From Cytophagales bacterium (GTDB taxonomy: Bacteria > Bacteroidota > Bacteroidia > Cytophagales > Spirosomataceae), in NCBI GenBank assembly GCA_004292855.1, contig RDXN01000060.1, positions 28,054 to 92,053 of the forward strand: a stretch of DNA of 64,000 nucleotides. The letters are read 5' to 3'. Below the pieces are notes generated by a model. It saw only the letters and a program-made list of their open reading frames with translations, had not been told where the DNA came from and did not search any database. Within the stretch, counting starts at the first letter, position 1. Every line of letters starts with the position of its first letter. Shown here piece after piece: positions 25,634-33,518 of this stretch. The position numbers were made by a program, and so were the translations under genes.

Positions 25634-26314
25634 ATGAGCATCTTACGCGTCGAAAATCTTACGAAAACATACCAGAGTGGCAGTGGTCCGCTCACCGTGC
25701 TCCACGAAGTCTCATTCGACATTCAGGCGGGCGATACCTTCTCCATCGTCGGGCCGAGCGGCAGCGGCAAAACCACCCTGCTGGGCCTGTGCGCGGGCTT
25801 GGACCGGGCCACGTCGGGCAGCGTGTATCTGAACGACATCCGGCTCGACAACCTAAGCGAAGACCAACGGGCCGCCGTCAGGAATCAGCACGTGGGCTTC
25901 ATTTTTCAGAATTTCCAGCTTTTGCCCACCCTTACGGCCCTTGAAAACGTGATGGTGCCGATGGAATTGCAGGGTGCCCGCAACGTCGAGAAAACCGCCC
26001 GCGAACTGCTCGAACGCGTCGGGCTGGGCAAGCGCGGGCACCACTACCCTACCCAACTGTCGGGCGGGGAACAGCAGCGGGTGTCGCTGGCGCGGGCGTT
26101 TGCCAACCGACCTAAAATTCTGTTTGCTGATGAACCCACGGGCAACCTCGACACCGACACCGGCAACACCGTGGAGCAGCTCCTGTTCGATCTCAACCGC
26201 GAAGCTGGCACTACGCTCGTTCTTGTCACCCACGACCTCGACCTCGCCCAACGCACCGGACGGATCGTTAAGATGCGGGGCGGGGCGGTGGTGACTGATA
26301 CGGTTGTGGCTTAG
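25634..26314 (+). CDS. ABC transporter ATP-binding protein, LolD/YbbA type
   Basis: 226 residues, a single nucleotide-binding domain. Walker A GPSGSGKTT, Q-loop FIFQNFQLLPTL, signature LSGGEQQRVSLARAF, Walker B ILFADEPTGNLDTDT, switch LVTHDLDLAQR. The FADEPTGNLD form marks the MacB/LolD/YbbA group, which works with FtsX-type permeases to move lipoproteins or lipids through the envelope rather than to import solutes. Its permease is the next gene, separated by a 213-base palindromic repeat region. Confidence 0.93.
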   Translation: MSILRVENLTKTYQSGSGPLTVLHEVSFDIQAGDTFSIVGPSGSGKTTLLGLCAGLDRATSGSVYLNDIRLDNLSEDQRAAVRNQHVGFIFQNFQLLPTLTALENVMVPMELQGARNVEKTARELLERVGLGKRGHHYPTQLSGGEQQRVSLARAFANRPKILFADEPTGNLDTDTGNTVEQLLFDLNREAGTTLVLVTHDLDLAQRTGRIVKMRGGAVVTDTVVA

Positions 26315-26333
26315 GTTTAATTGGCTTTTAGCC

Positions 26334-26546
26334 GTTTCAATGCCTTTGGCGTTTCAATGGCTACGCCGTTTCAGGTTTCAATACCTACGGTGTTTCATTG
26401 AGCCATCGAAAGCGTTGAAACTGGGCGGGCCGTGTACATTGAGACGCGCACCGGCGGACTGGCGCAGCAGTGAAACTTGAAACGGCGTAGCCATTGAAAC
26501 GCGCAGCAATGAAACCTGAAACGCCGTAGGCATTGAAACTTGAAAC
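26334..26546. repeat. Large imperfect palindrome of GTTTCAATG-type repeats inside an operon
   Basis: The left part holds GTTTCAATGCC at 26334, GTTTCAATGGCTACGCC at 26351, and a related GGTTTCAATACCTACGG unit; the right part holds the same units in inverse order, e.g. 26478-26500 is the perfect reverse complement of 26351-26373, and 26529-26539 of 26334-26344. RNA from it would fold into a very long hairpin that ends four bases before the permease ATG. It is not a CRISPR array, as units are inverted and have no spacers of constant length. Confidence 0.75.
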
Positions 26547-26549
26547 TAA

Positions 26550-29090
26550 ATGAATTTCCTCCTCCGCATGGCCTGGCGCGATAGTCGCCGGAGCCGACAG
26601 CGATTACTCCTGTTTATGTCGGCCATCGTGTTGGGCATTGCCGCCCTCGTTGGCCTCAACTCGTTTGGCGACAACCTCGCCCGCAGTATCGACGCACAAG
26701 CCCGCGAACTGCTGGGGGCCGACCTTGTGCTGTCGTACGCCAAAACCATCGACAAACCCACCGAAGCCTACCTCAAAAGCATTGGCAAAAGCCGGACCTA
26801 CGAGGTATCGTTTGCGTCGATGACCCTCTTCCCACGCACGGGCGGCATCCGGCTGGCCCAAGTAAAGGGACTGGACGGACCGTTTCCGTATTACGGCGAG
26901 TGGGATGTACAACCCCGCTCGGCCATCGAGCAGTTCAGGCAGGCGTCGGGTGCCGATGGGCGCGTGGCCCTGGTCGATGATGCCTTATTGATTCAGTTTG
27001 GAGCCAAACCCGGCGACTCGGTGCGGCTGGGTTCGCAGTCGTACTACATTGCCGGTCGAGTGCTGAAAACGCCCGGCCAGTCGGCGGTGACGACGAGCGT
27101 GGCCCCCACCGTGTTTGTATCGGCGAAGTCGCTGAACGGCACGGGTTTGCTGGCGCGAGGAAGCCGCGTTCAGTACAAACAGTATTACCAGTTTGCGCCC
27201 AATTACGACGTTGACAAGTTTGTGAAGGCCAACGAAAAGCGATTCGACAAGGCGGGCATCAATCAGGACACCGTCAGCGAGCGCAAGGAGCAAACAGGCC
27301 GGGCTTTTTCGGACCTGACCAAGTTCCTAAATTTGGTGGCGTTTGTGGCCCTGTTGCTCGGTTGCGTGGGCGTGGCGAGTGCAGTGAGTTTGTACGTAAA
27401 AGAAAAGGTAGCCTCGGTGGCCGTGCTGCGCACGCTGGGCGCGAGCGGTCGGCAGGCGTTTTTGATTTTCCTCATTCAAACTACCTTGATGGGCTTCATC
27501 GGGGCCGTGATTGGGGCCGTTGCCGGGTCGCTGGTGCAGGTGCTGTTGCCGAAGGTCTTTGCCGGATTCCTGCCTGTGACGGTCGAAACGGCCATTTCGT
27601 GGTCGGCGGTGGCGCAGGGCGTGGGGGTGGGCTTGCTCGTCTCGGTGCTGTTTGCGTTGTTGCCCCTGCTGATGATTCGGAACGTGTCGCCCTTGCGTAC
27701 GTTGCGAGCTTCCTACGAAGACGACACCGCCGGACGTGATCCGTTCCGGTTCGGTGTGTACGGCCTGATCGTGCTGTTTATCATGGCGTTTTCGTACTGG
27801 CAAACCCGCGACTGGAAAGTGGCACTGGGCTTCACGGGTGGCCTTTTGGTGGCCTTCGGGCTGCTCACTGGCCTGGGGCTATTGCTCATCAACGCGGTGC
27901 GCCGGTTCTTCCCCCGAAGCTGGAGTTTCGTCTGGCGGCAAAGCCTGGCGAGCCTGTACCGGCCCAACAACCAAACCGTTATCCTAATTACGTCCATCGG
28001 CCTCGGCGCGTTTCTGATTGCCACCCTCACCCTCACCCAGAACCTCCTGCTCGACCGGGTCGCGTTTTCGGGGGATGGCTCGTCGGGGGGCAAGCGGCCC
28101 AACATGGTGTTGTTCGATATTCAGAACGAGCAACGGGCGGGCGTCCGGGCGTTGGCCGCGCAATACAAGTTGCCCGTCGTGCAGGAAGTGCCCGTGGTGA
28201 CCATGCGACTGGCGACCATCAATGGCCGCACGGTCGAAGCCATTCAGGCCGACACCTCCGCCAAAATTCCCGAGTGGGCACTCACCCGCGAGTACCGTGT
28301 TACGTACCGCGATACCCTGATCGACTCCGAAAAACTGGCGACCGGCAAAATCATGGCGACCGTCGACGGAACCCCGCGCATCAGCGTCGAAAAGGGCTAT
28401 CTGGAGCGGATGAAGCTCAAACTGGGCGACACGCTCACCTTCAACGTGCAGGGTGCGTTGATCCCGACCATTGTGGGCGGCACCCGCGAGGTCGACTGGA
28501 ACCGGGTTCAAAGCAACTTCCTCGTCGTGTTCCCGAACGGTGTTCTGGAGCAGGCCCCGCAATTTGCTGTGCTCATGACCCGCATCGGCGATACCCAACA
28601 GTCGGCGGCTTTTCAGCGCGATCTGGTGGCTCGTTTCCCCAACGTCTCGGCCATCGACCTCGGCCTGATTCTCCGCACAGTGGATGAAATTTTGAACAAG
28701 GTCTCATTTGTAATCCGGTTTATGGCCCTGTTCAGCATCCTAACGGGCCTGCTGGTGCTGGCGAGTTCGGTAATCATCAGCCGGTATCAGCGGATGCAGG
28801 AGAGCGTTTTGCTCCGAACGCTGGGTGCGAGTCGGGCGCAGATTTTGCGGATTCAGGCTATCGAATACCTGATGCTGGGGATGTTGGCGGCCTTGTCGGG
28901 CATTGTGCTGGCCCTCGGCGCGACCTGGGCGTTGGCGTATTTCGTGTTCGAGACGCCCTTCACGCCCAACCTGTGGCCGTTGGCTGCGGTGGCTGGTGTG
29001 GTCACATTGCTCACCCTGCTCATTGGCCTCCTCAATAGCCGCGCCGTACTGACGCGTCCCCCGCTGGAGGTGTTGCGGGCCGAGGGGTGA
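26550..29090 (+). CDS. FtsX-type ABC transporter permease (YbbP-like)
   Basis: 846 residues with two FtsX modules. N-terminal membrane segment (LLLFMSAIVLGIAALVGLNS), an extracytoplasmic domain (about 45-235), three membrane segments (about 245-375), two more in the middle (about 395-450), another at about 475-495, a second extracytoplasmic domain (about 500-700) and three final segments (about 720-840). This ten-segment layout fits YbbP/MacB-like permeases partnered with LolD-type ATPases. Start context EARxxxR-like RMAWRDSRRSRQRL is typical. Probably translocates a lipid or protein ligand at the inner membrane; the ligand is unknown. Confidence 0.9.
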   Translation: MNFLLRMAWRDSRRSRQRLLLFMSAIVLGIAALVGLNSFGDNLARSIDAQARELLGADLVLSYAKTIDKPTEAYLKSIGKSRTYEVSFASMTLFPRTGGIRLAQVKGLDGPFPYYGEWDVQPRSAIEQFRQASGADGRVALVDDALLIQFGAKPGDSVRLGSQSYYIAGRVLKTPGQSAVTTSVAPTVFVSAKSLNGTGLLARGSRVQYKQYYQFAPNYDVDKFVKANEKRFDKAGINQDTVSERKEQTGRAFSDLTKFLNLVAFVALLLGCVGVASAVSLYVKEKVASVAVLRTLGASGRQAFLIFLIQTTLMGFIGAVIGAVAGSLVQVLLPKVFAGFLPVTVETAISWSAVAQGVGVGLLVSVLFALLPLLMIRNVSPLRTLRASYEDDTAGRDPFRFGVYGLIVLFIMAFSYWQTRDWKVALGFTGGLLVAFGLLTGLGLLLINAVRRFFPRSWSFVWRQSLASLYRPNNQTVILITSIGLGAFLIATLTLTQNLLLDRVAFSGDGSSGGKRPNMVLFDIQNEQRAGVRALAAQYKLPVVQEVPVVTMRLATINGRTVEAIQADTSAKIPEWALTREYRVTYRDTLIDSEKLATGKIMATVDGTPRISVEKGYLERMKLKLGDTLTFNVQGALIPTIVGGTREVDWNRVQSNFLVVFPNGVLEQAPQFAVLMTRIGDTQQSAAFQRDLVARFPNVSAIDLGLILRTVDEILNKVSFVIRFMALFSILTGLLVLASSVIISRYQRMQESVLLRTLGASRAQILRIQAIEYLMLGMLAALSGIVLALGATWALAYFVFETPFTPNLWPLAAVAGVVTLLTLLIGLLNSRAVLTRPPLEVLRAEG

Positions 29091-29097
29091 TTTTTGC

Positions 29098-29105
29098 TAT
29101 CTTTA
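29098..29105 (+). promoter_or_regulatory. Promoter -7-like box TATCTTTA
   Basis: One mismatch to TAnnTTTG, 27 bases before the ATG at 29133 and 7 bases after the permease stop, so the small gene pair downstream probably has its own promoter. Confidence 0.4.
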
Positions 29106-29132
29106 CAAAGCAGTAACCAGTTGACCAAGAAA

Positions 29133-29348
29133 ATGGAAGCGACTAAAGAAGCAATCCGGGAAGGGTATCAGGGCATGATGACCAAACGAATCATCGACAT
29201 GACACCCGACGAGCGAAAAGCCTATTACAAGCAGGGTGCCCGCGTCATCCGCGAACGACTGTTTGCTATTGGGCAACCGTTCGTCACCAAGAAAGGCGAT
29301 AAAGTGGTTGCAGAATATGCTGATGGCAGGGTTGAAATTGTTCGATAA
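29133..29348 (+). CDS. Small protein preceding the zeta-toxin-like gene (possible antitoxin)
   Basis: 71 residues from the ATG at 29133; a TTG at 29094 is not needed. Charged, helix-rich first half (EATKEAIREGYQGMMTKRI, then TPDERKAYYKQGARVIRERL) and a short beta-like tail (GDKVVAEYADGRVEIVR). No family recognised; I see no DNA-binding fold. The stop codon TAA is directly followed by the ATG of the P-loop gene with no spacer, so the two are almost certainly co-translated. By position it is the candidate antitoxin, although it does not obviously resemble the epsilon antitoxin. Confidence 0.72.
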   Translation: MEATKEAIREGYQGMMTKRIIDMTPDERKAYYKQGARVIRERLFAIGQPFVTKKGDKVVAEYADGRVEIVR

Positions 29349-29930
29349 ATGCCAACCCTGTATATAGTTGCTGGCCCACCGGGTGTTGGTAAAACTACAA
29401 GCACTTCTTTATTTATTGATCAGCGAATTTTTGTTGAAAATTCGGATGTCACAGCAATTGCTCTGAAAAGCCAAGGCGAGGACAATTACCAGGAAATTGC
29501 TTTCGAGCAACTTCGACAAAAGGCGGAGAAGAATTGTCAATCAAGTATTGATTTCGGGATCGAACTAAACTTGGGGTGCCAAATTCCTCACTACAGCTAC
29601 GCCAGATACTGGCAGAATAAATACCGCTACGATCTTGACGTAACGCTGTTTTTTACAGATAACTCTTCAATCTGTCTTGAACGTGCGGCTCTGCGCCAAA
29701 AAGCTGGCGGGCATCGCGTAGCGGAGTCTGTGATTTTGGACATGCACGCGCAAACCATCCCGTTGCTCCGCAAGAACATCCAGTTAATCAACCACTTGCA
29801 GTTCGTTAACGTCACCGATGAGGGTGTAGAGCTAGTCTATTCTGGCTACTATCCGACCGGTTTCCACGAGTTTATTAATCCGATTTTACCAGATTGGGTA
29901 ACGAAGAACTTTCCAGAGATTCGACAGTGA
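29349..29930 (+). CDS. Zeta-toxin-like P-loop kinase
   Basis: 193 residues. Walker A GPPGVGKTT at residues 9-17 directly at the N-terminus, as in zeta/PezT toxins and related kinases. ENSDVTAIAL takes the place of the usual substrate Asp motif, and QKAGGHRVAESVI corresponds to the GGH-V-R element found in zeta domains. Zeta toxins phosphorylate UDP-N-acetylglucosamine and block wall synthesis; related single-domain proteins may have other substrates. AT-richer than the neighbouring transporter genes. It forms a two-gene unit with the 71-residue protein. Confidence 0.75.
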   Translation: MPTLYIVAGPPGVGKTTSTSLFIDQRIFVENSDVTAIALKSQGEDNYQEIAFEQLRQKAEKNCQSSIDFGIELNLGCQIPHYSYARYWQNKYRYDLDVTLFFTDNSSICLERAALRQKAGGHRVAESVILDMHAQTIPLLRKNIQLINHLQFVNVTDEGVELVYSGYYPTGFHEFINPILPDWVTKNFPEIRQ

Positions 29931-29963
29931 AACCATGCTCGCAACGGTCCTTCGAGCACCTCG

Positions 29964-30635
29964 CTACTCCTCTTTCCTGAACACATACGCCTGATAATCG
30001 GGACTCTCCTTGGTCACGGTTTCGTGCCGGAGAAGCTGAAAACGATGCTTTTTCAACAGATCGACCAGGGTTTGGTGGGTAAACAACAGCCGTTTGCAGC
30101 CCTGATGGCGTTGGCCTTCCTGCGTGGCAATATTCTCCAAAATATACAACTCGCCGGTTGGTTTCAGAACATCCCGGATGTCGCGCAGCATATCGTCTGC
30201 TTCTGTGAACTCGTGCAAACTGTTCTCAATCATTAACTTGTCGATACTGGCGAGGGGCAGGTTCGTTTTGTTGATGGCACCCAGAACCGGAATAAACCGG
30301 GCGGTATTGGTCTGGTTGGCTCGTCCGTACAGCGTTTGGGTGGTTGCTCCGATGGCTTCGGGCGAAAGGCAACCCATGTCGATGTCGCCCAGATAGAACG
30401 TAAGGCTGTCGGCTCCCATTGAATAGATCACCTCCTTGCTACCCGACCCTGCCCCTACTGAGGCCAGTGTTTCGCCTTTCTTTAACCCGTAAATGCGTTG
30501 CCCCTGCTCTCTGTAAAACAAGATCGCTTTGGTTTTCATCAGGTAAGGCTCCACGCATGATTTGGCCCTGCGCTGGGCAAAGTTGCTCAGTGAGACAAGC
30601 ATCAACAGCAGGAACAGGCCAGTAAATAGTCGCAT
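29964..30635 (-). CDS. Class I SAM methyltransferase-like protein with an N-terminal signal/anchor
   Basis: 223 residues from the ATG at 30635; a TTG at 30656 gives seven more residues. The N-terminus is a clear hydrophobic segment (LFTGLFLLLMLVSLSNFAQ). It is followed by a Rossmann-like fold with the SAM motif I variety ETLASVGAGSGSKEVIYS, an acidic GDIDMG after strand 2, IDKLMIENSLHEFTE at strand 4 and DVLKPTGELYILENIA, all in the order of methyltransferases. Export of a SAM-dependent enzyme would be odd because SAM is cytoplasmic, so it may be anchored facing inwards or have lost activity. Divergent from the next gene with only 23 bases between start codons. Confidence 0.72.
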   Translation of the reverse strand: MRLFTGLFLLLMLVSLSNFAQRRAKSCVEPYLMKTKAILFYREQGQRIYGLKKGETLASVGAGSGSKEVIYSMGADSLTFYLGDIDMGCLSPEAIGATTQTLYGRANQTNTARFIPVLGAINKTNLPLASIDKLMIENSLHEFTEADDMLRDIRDVLKPTGELYILENIATQEGQRHQGCKRLLFTHQTLVDLLKKHRFQLLRHETVTKESPDYQAYVFRKEE

Positions 30636-30658
30636 AAAAAGTGATTTAGAATTCAACT

Positions 30659-31522
30659 ATGATTCGCTACCTGATTGTTTTGTTTTTCCCGGTTTTCACC
30701 TTCGCGCAATCGCCTGACTCACTCCGGTTTTCTCAAGCGCGTTGGGATGATAAAAAGTTGAACGCCGACGTTGTATGGCGAGAGAGTCGCTTTGATACGC
30801 TATTCGGAGCGAAGCAAAATATCAACCTGGTAATCTTCCGAAACAAACCCCGCCGGATGCAGATTGCCTTTGCGTCGGCAGGGGACAGCCTGCGGAAAAC
30901 AAGCTGGTTTGGACAAAAACACGGGGCAACGGTTGCCCTCAATGGCACGTTTTTCGACGTTAAAAAAGGCGGCTCCGTCGATCTGATTCGCGTGGACGGA
31001 CAAACCCTTGATACCACCCTGCTCGACAAAACCGGCAAGCGTGCCGAACATCGACAAGCCGCCATTACCATCCACCGAAACCGCCTGAATATCGTGTATG
31101 GCGGAACCGCCCCGCGCTGGGATCAGGAACTCCGCGCCCCCAATGTGATGGTCACGGGGCCGCTGTTGCTGCTGGACGGAAAGCCGCATCCGTTGCTCAA
31201 AAATCCGTTCAACGACAACCGGCACCCACGTTCCTGCGCCTGCGTGACCCACGACCGGCGCGTGATCTGGCTCACCGCCGACGGTCGGCACGCGAACGCT
31301 GCGGGCCTTAGCCTGCCCGAACTAACCCGCCTGATGCAGTGGCTCGGTTGCCGCGACGCCATCAACCTCGACGGGGGCGGCTCCACCACCCTTTGGCTCG
31401 CCGGACAAGGTGAAAACGGCGTGGTCAATTACCCGTCCGACGGCCGGAACTGGGTCCGCACTGTGGAGCGACCCGTGAGCAACGTGTTGTTGTTGAGGTC
31501 AAAACGCTTCGCCGATGGTTAG
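30659..31522 (+). CDS. Exported phosphodiester glycosidase-family protein (NAGPA-like)
   Basis: 287 residues. Signal peptide 1-16 (LIVLFFPVFTFAQ), then a domain of the NAGPA/phosphodiester glycosidase type: ATVALNGTFFDVKKGGSVD, APNVMVTGPLLLLDG, RHPRSCACVTHDRRVIWLTA and DAINLDGGGSTTLWL, the last being the most diagnostic motif. Relatives remove N-acetylglucosamine from phosphodiesters or act on envelope glycans; the natural substrate here is unknown. Its 3' end overlaps the convergent barrel gene by 24 bases. Confidence 0.88.
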   Translation: MIRYLIVLFFPVFTFAQSPDSLRFSQARWDDKKLNADVVWRESRFDTLFGAKQNINLVIFRNKPRRMQIAFASAGDSLRKTSWFGQKHGATVALNGTFFDVKKGGSVDLIRVDGQTLDTTLLDKTGKRAEHRQAAITIHRNRLNIVYGGTAPRWDQELRAPNVMVTGPLLLLDGKPHPLLKNPFNDNRHPRSCACVTHDRRVIWLTADGRHANAAGLSLPELTRLMQWLGCRDAINLDGGGSTTLWLAGQGENGVVNYPSDGRNWVRTVERPVSNVLLLRSKRFADG

Positions 31523-32656
31523 GTAGAAGCCGCTGTTGCCGATGCCGTTTTGGGGCAGGCCCCGGCCATAGTCGGCGCGGATGTTGAGTTTGTCGTTGTT
31601 GATTCGGACACGTAACCCGGCCCCGTAAGACCCTTTTGGCTGGTTAAACCGCAAAAACTGATCGCGATAGGTCGCCCCCCGGATGGTTGTACCCAATATT
31701 CCCACCGACCCGAACGCTACCACGCCCAGCCGTTTCCAGACCTGCTGCCGAACTTCGGCCTGTAGCAGGGCCAGATTGTCGTCGCGGTAGCGGCCCTCAT
31801 AAAAACCCCGCCCGCGTTTGGTGCCCCCCAACAACGACATCGCGCTGAACGGCGCATTGCCCGATGTGAGACTCAGTACGTAGTTCATAGCCAGCACGGT
31901 ATGATCGGTGAGGGGGTGATAGGAGGCAATATCGGCTTTGTAGCGGCTGTAATTGCTGCTACTGCCGAGAATCCGGCTGTGGGGCATCACGTATAAATCG
32001 GCAAAAATGCCCCGCGTCGGATACAGTACGTTGTCGCGGGTGTCGTAGAGCAAACCCGGTCCCCCGCCCGATACCCGGTTGCCCAAACCACCCGGTACGG
32101 TGCCGGTAGCCAGCAGGCCGTCGGGGGTAGTGGATGTAATCGCGTAGTTTTCGTACTCATAGCGCAGGCCAACATACAGGCCCCGCCCGTCGGGGCTACG
32201 CGAAAGTCGACGATAAAAATTGATACGAATGCGCGGAAAATCAACGCCGTAGAGTTCGGCGGGTGCGTCGCGGTCGCGCAGGCCAAACAGGAAATAGTTG
32301 TACTGGTAATACCCAGCTTCGCCAAAAGCAAAATAGCGGTTGTTATTATAGAAAACCTGGAACGGGACGTAGAGCAACAACTGCCGATTTTGGGTGTAAA
32401 CTACGCCCAGTGTTGTTTGCGAAGGTCGCACGGTACGGGCTGTGTCGCCCCGAAACCGGAACGTGATGGCCGCCCCCACGCCATAGCCAAACCGCGTTTC
32501 GGGCGTATAGTACAGAATCGGTAATGGAAATAACGAGAATCGTTTTATACGCGCCGAATCGTCGGCCACGACCGTTTCGGTAGGCATAGCTATACCAATT
32601 GCGGCACGAGCACAGAGCAGTATTCCAACAATCAATCCCCGTTTTATCATCTCCAT
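31499..32656 (-). CDS. BamA/TamA-family outer-membrane beta-barrel (surface antigen D15)
   Basis: 385 residues. Signal peptide to about residue 23. No POTRA domain is seen; the protein is essentially a 16-strand-type barrel with alternating aromatic strands (YFAFGEAGYYQYNYFLFG), a GPGLLYDTRDNVLYPTRGIF segment typical of the Omp85 family, and a late GGTKRGRGFYEGRYRDDN, which matches the conserved VRGF/Y-type lid-lock loop. The C-terminus SGFYLTIGEAF ends in Phe. POTRA-less members are common in Bacteroidota; role unknown. Confidence 0.87.
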   Translation of the reverse strand: MEMIKRGLIVGILLCARAAIGIAMPTETVVADDSARIKRFSLFPLPILYYTPETRFGYGVGAAITFRFRGDTARTVRPSQTTLGVVYTQNRQLLLYVPFQVFYNNNRYFAFGEAGYYQYNYFLFGLRDRDAPAELYGVDFPRIRINFYRRLSRSPDGRGLYVGLRYEYENYAITSTTPDGLLATGTVPGGLGNRVSGGGPGLLYDTRDNVLYPTRGIFADLYVMPHSRILGSSSNYSRYKADIASYHPLTDHTVLAMNYVLSLTSGNAPFSAMSLLGGTKRGRGFYEGRYRDDNLALLQAEVRQQVWKRLGVVAFGSVGILGTTIRGATYRDQFLRFNQPKGSYGAGLRVRINNDKLNIRADYGRGLPQNGIGNSGFYLTIGEAF

Positions 32657-32733
32657 TAGAAAAGGGTTATGTATCTATACGGTCAAAAGGGGTATTTGGT
32701 TTGGAAATTGAGTGTGGAGAAGGGGCAAAACAA

Positions 32734-32760
32734 AAAGCCTGAGCAATTTGCCCAGGCTTT
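32734..32760 (-). terminator. Terminator of the SusC-SusD-DUF4397 operon
   Basis: Stem AAAGCCTG / CAGGCTTT at 32734-32741 and 32753-32760, extended inwards with one mismatch, followed leftwards by TTTTGTTTTG. It lies 20 bases beyond the DUF4397 gene stop. Confidence 0.75.
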
Positions 32761-32779
32761 CAGTCTAAACCTATTTCAC

Positions 32780-33511
32780 CTACTTATTTGTCACAATCGC
32801 GAATGCGGGGGCGTTTGGCGCGGCAGAACCAACGGCTCCGCGAACCACCACCGTCACCTTACGACCTACGACCAGCGAATTGTACGTTATACCTCCCAAC
32901 GATGTGGTTGTGCTTGTGGGGCGGGCCTGAAACGCATACGCTGCCGTTGCTGCGTTCGGGTCAAGGGCCACATAGGCCGAGGCCGTGCGTGGGGCTACAT
33001 TGCTCACCAACGGAGCCGACGTGCCAATGGCCAAATCAATCGACTGCCCGGTTGTGAGCAGGTTGAGCACTCGAACGTAGTTTTTGCCGGGAGCGGGTAG
33101 GCTCAGGTCGTCGGGGATGAGCACACCCGCCGGGGCTGCTGCCGTACCTGTAGCCGCCAGTGTGTAATACTTATCGGCTTCGAGCGCGAGCGGAGCCGTG
33201 AGTATGGTGGCCCCGGTTACTGAACCCGACGTAGGCGTGGCTACGCGAAAATTGGGTGTGCCGGGCGTCAGGGCAACGTATTCCGTTGGGAAAGCGGCTC
33301 CGTAAGCAAGTGAGACACCTGTGATTTTGGCGTCGTTCGCAAATACGTCGACTGCCGGACCACCCACCACCGTGTGCAGGATCTTCACGCGGGCGGTTCC
33401 CGCAGCCGGGACCTGATTCCGCAAAATGTCGTTCTCGTCGCCACAGCCCAAAACCGTTGCCAGCAGGGCTGCCGATCCGAGGAAATAAGTAATTGATTTT
33501 TTAAAAAGCAT
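32780..33511 (-). CDS. DUF4397-type lipoprotein, third gene of a SusCD operon
   Basis: 243 residues from the ATG at 33511. Type II signal peptide with lipobox VLGCG (Cys at about 23). Two beta-sandwich modules with the DUF4397 pattern: TARVKILHTVVGGPAVDVFA and then NYVRVLNLLTTGQSIDLAIG. Surface lipoproteins of this type often accompany SusC/SusD pairs and are thought to help bind ligand. It begins seven bases after the SusD stop, in the same operon. Confidence 0.85.
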   Translation of the reverse strand: MLFKKSITYFLGSAALLATVLGCGDENDILRNQVPAAGTARVKILHTVVGGPAVDVFANDAKITGVSLAYGAAFPTEYVALTPGTPNFRVATPTSGSVTGATILTAPLALEADKYYTLAATGTAAAPAGVLIPDDLSLPAPGKNYVRVLNLLTTGQSIDLAIGTSAPLVSNVAPRTASAYVALDPNAATAAYAFQARPTSTTTSLGGITYNSLVVGRKVTVVVRGAVGSAAPNAPAFAIVTNK

Positions 33512-33518
33512 AGCGAAA

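Noticed and set aside
26334..26546. CRISPR-like GTTTCAATG repeats
   Set aside because: GTTTCAAT resembles the start of some CRISPR repeats, but the units are short, in both orientations and without spacers of constant length, and no cas gene is near.
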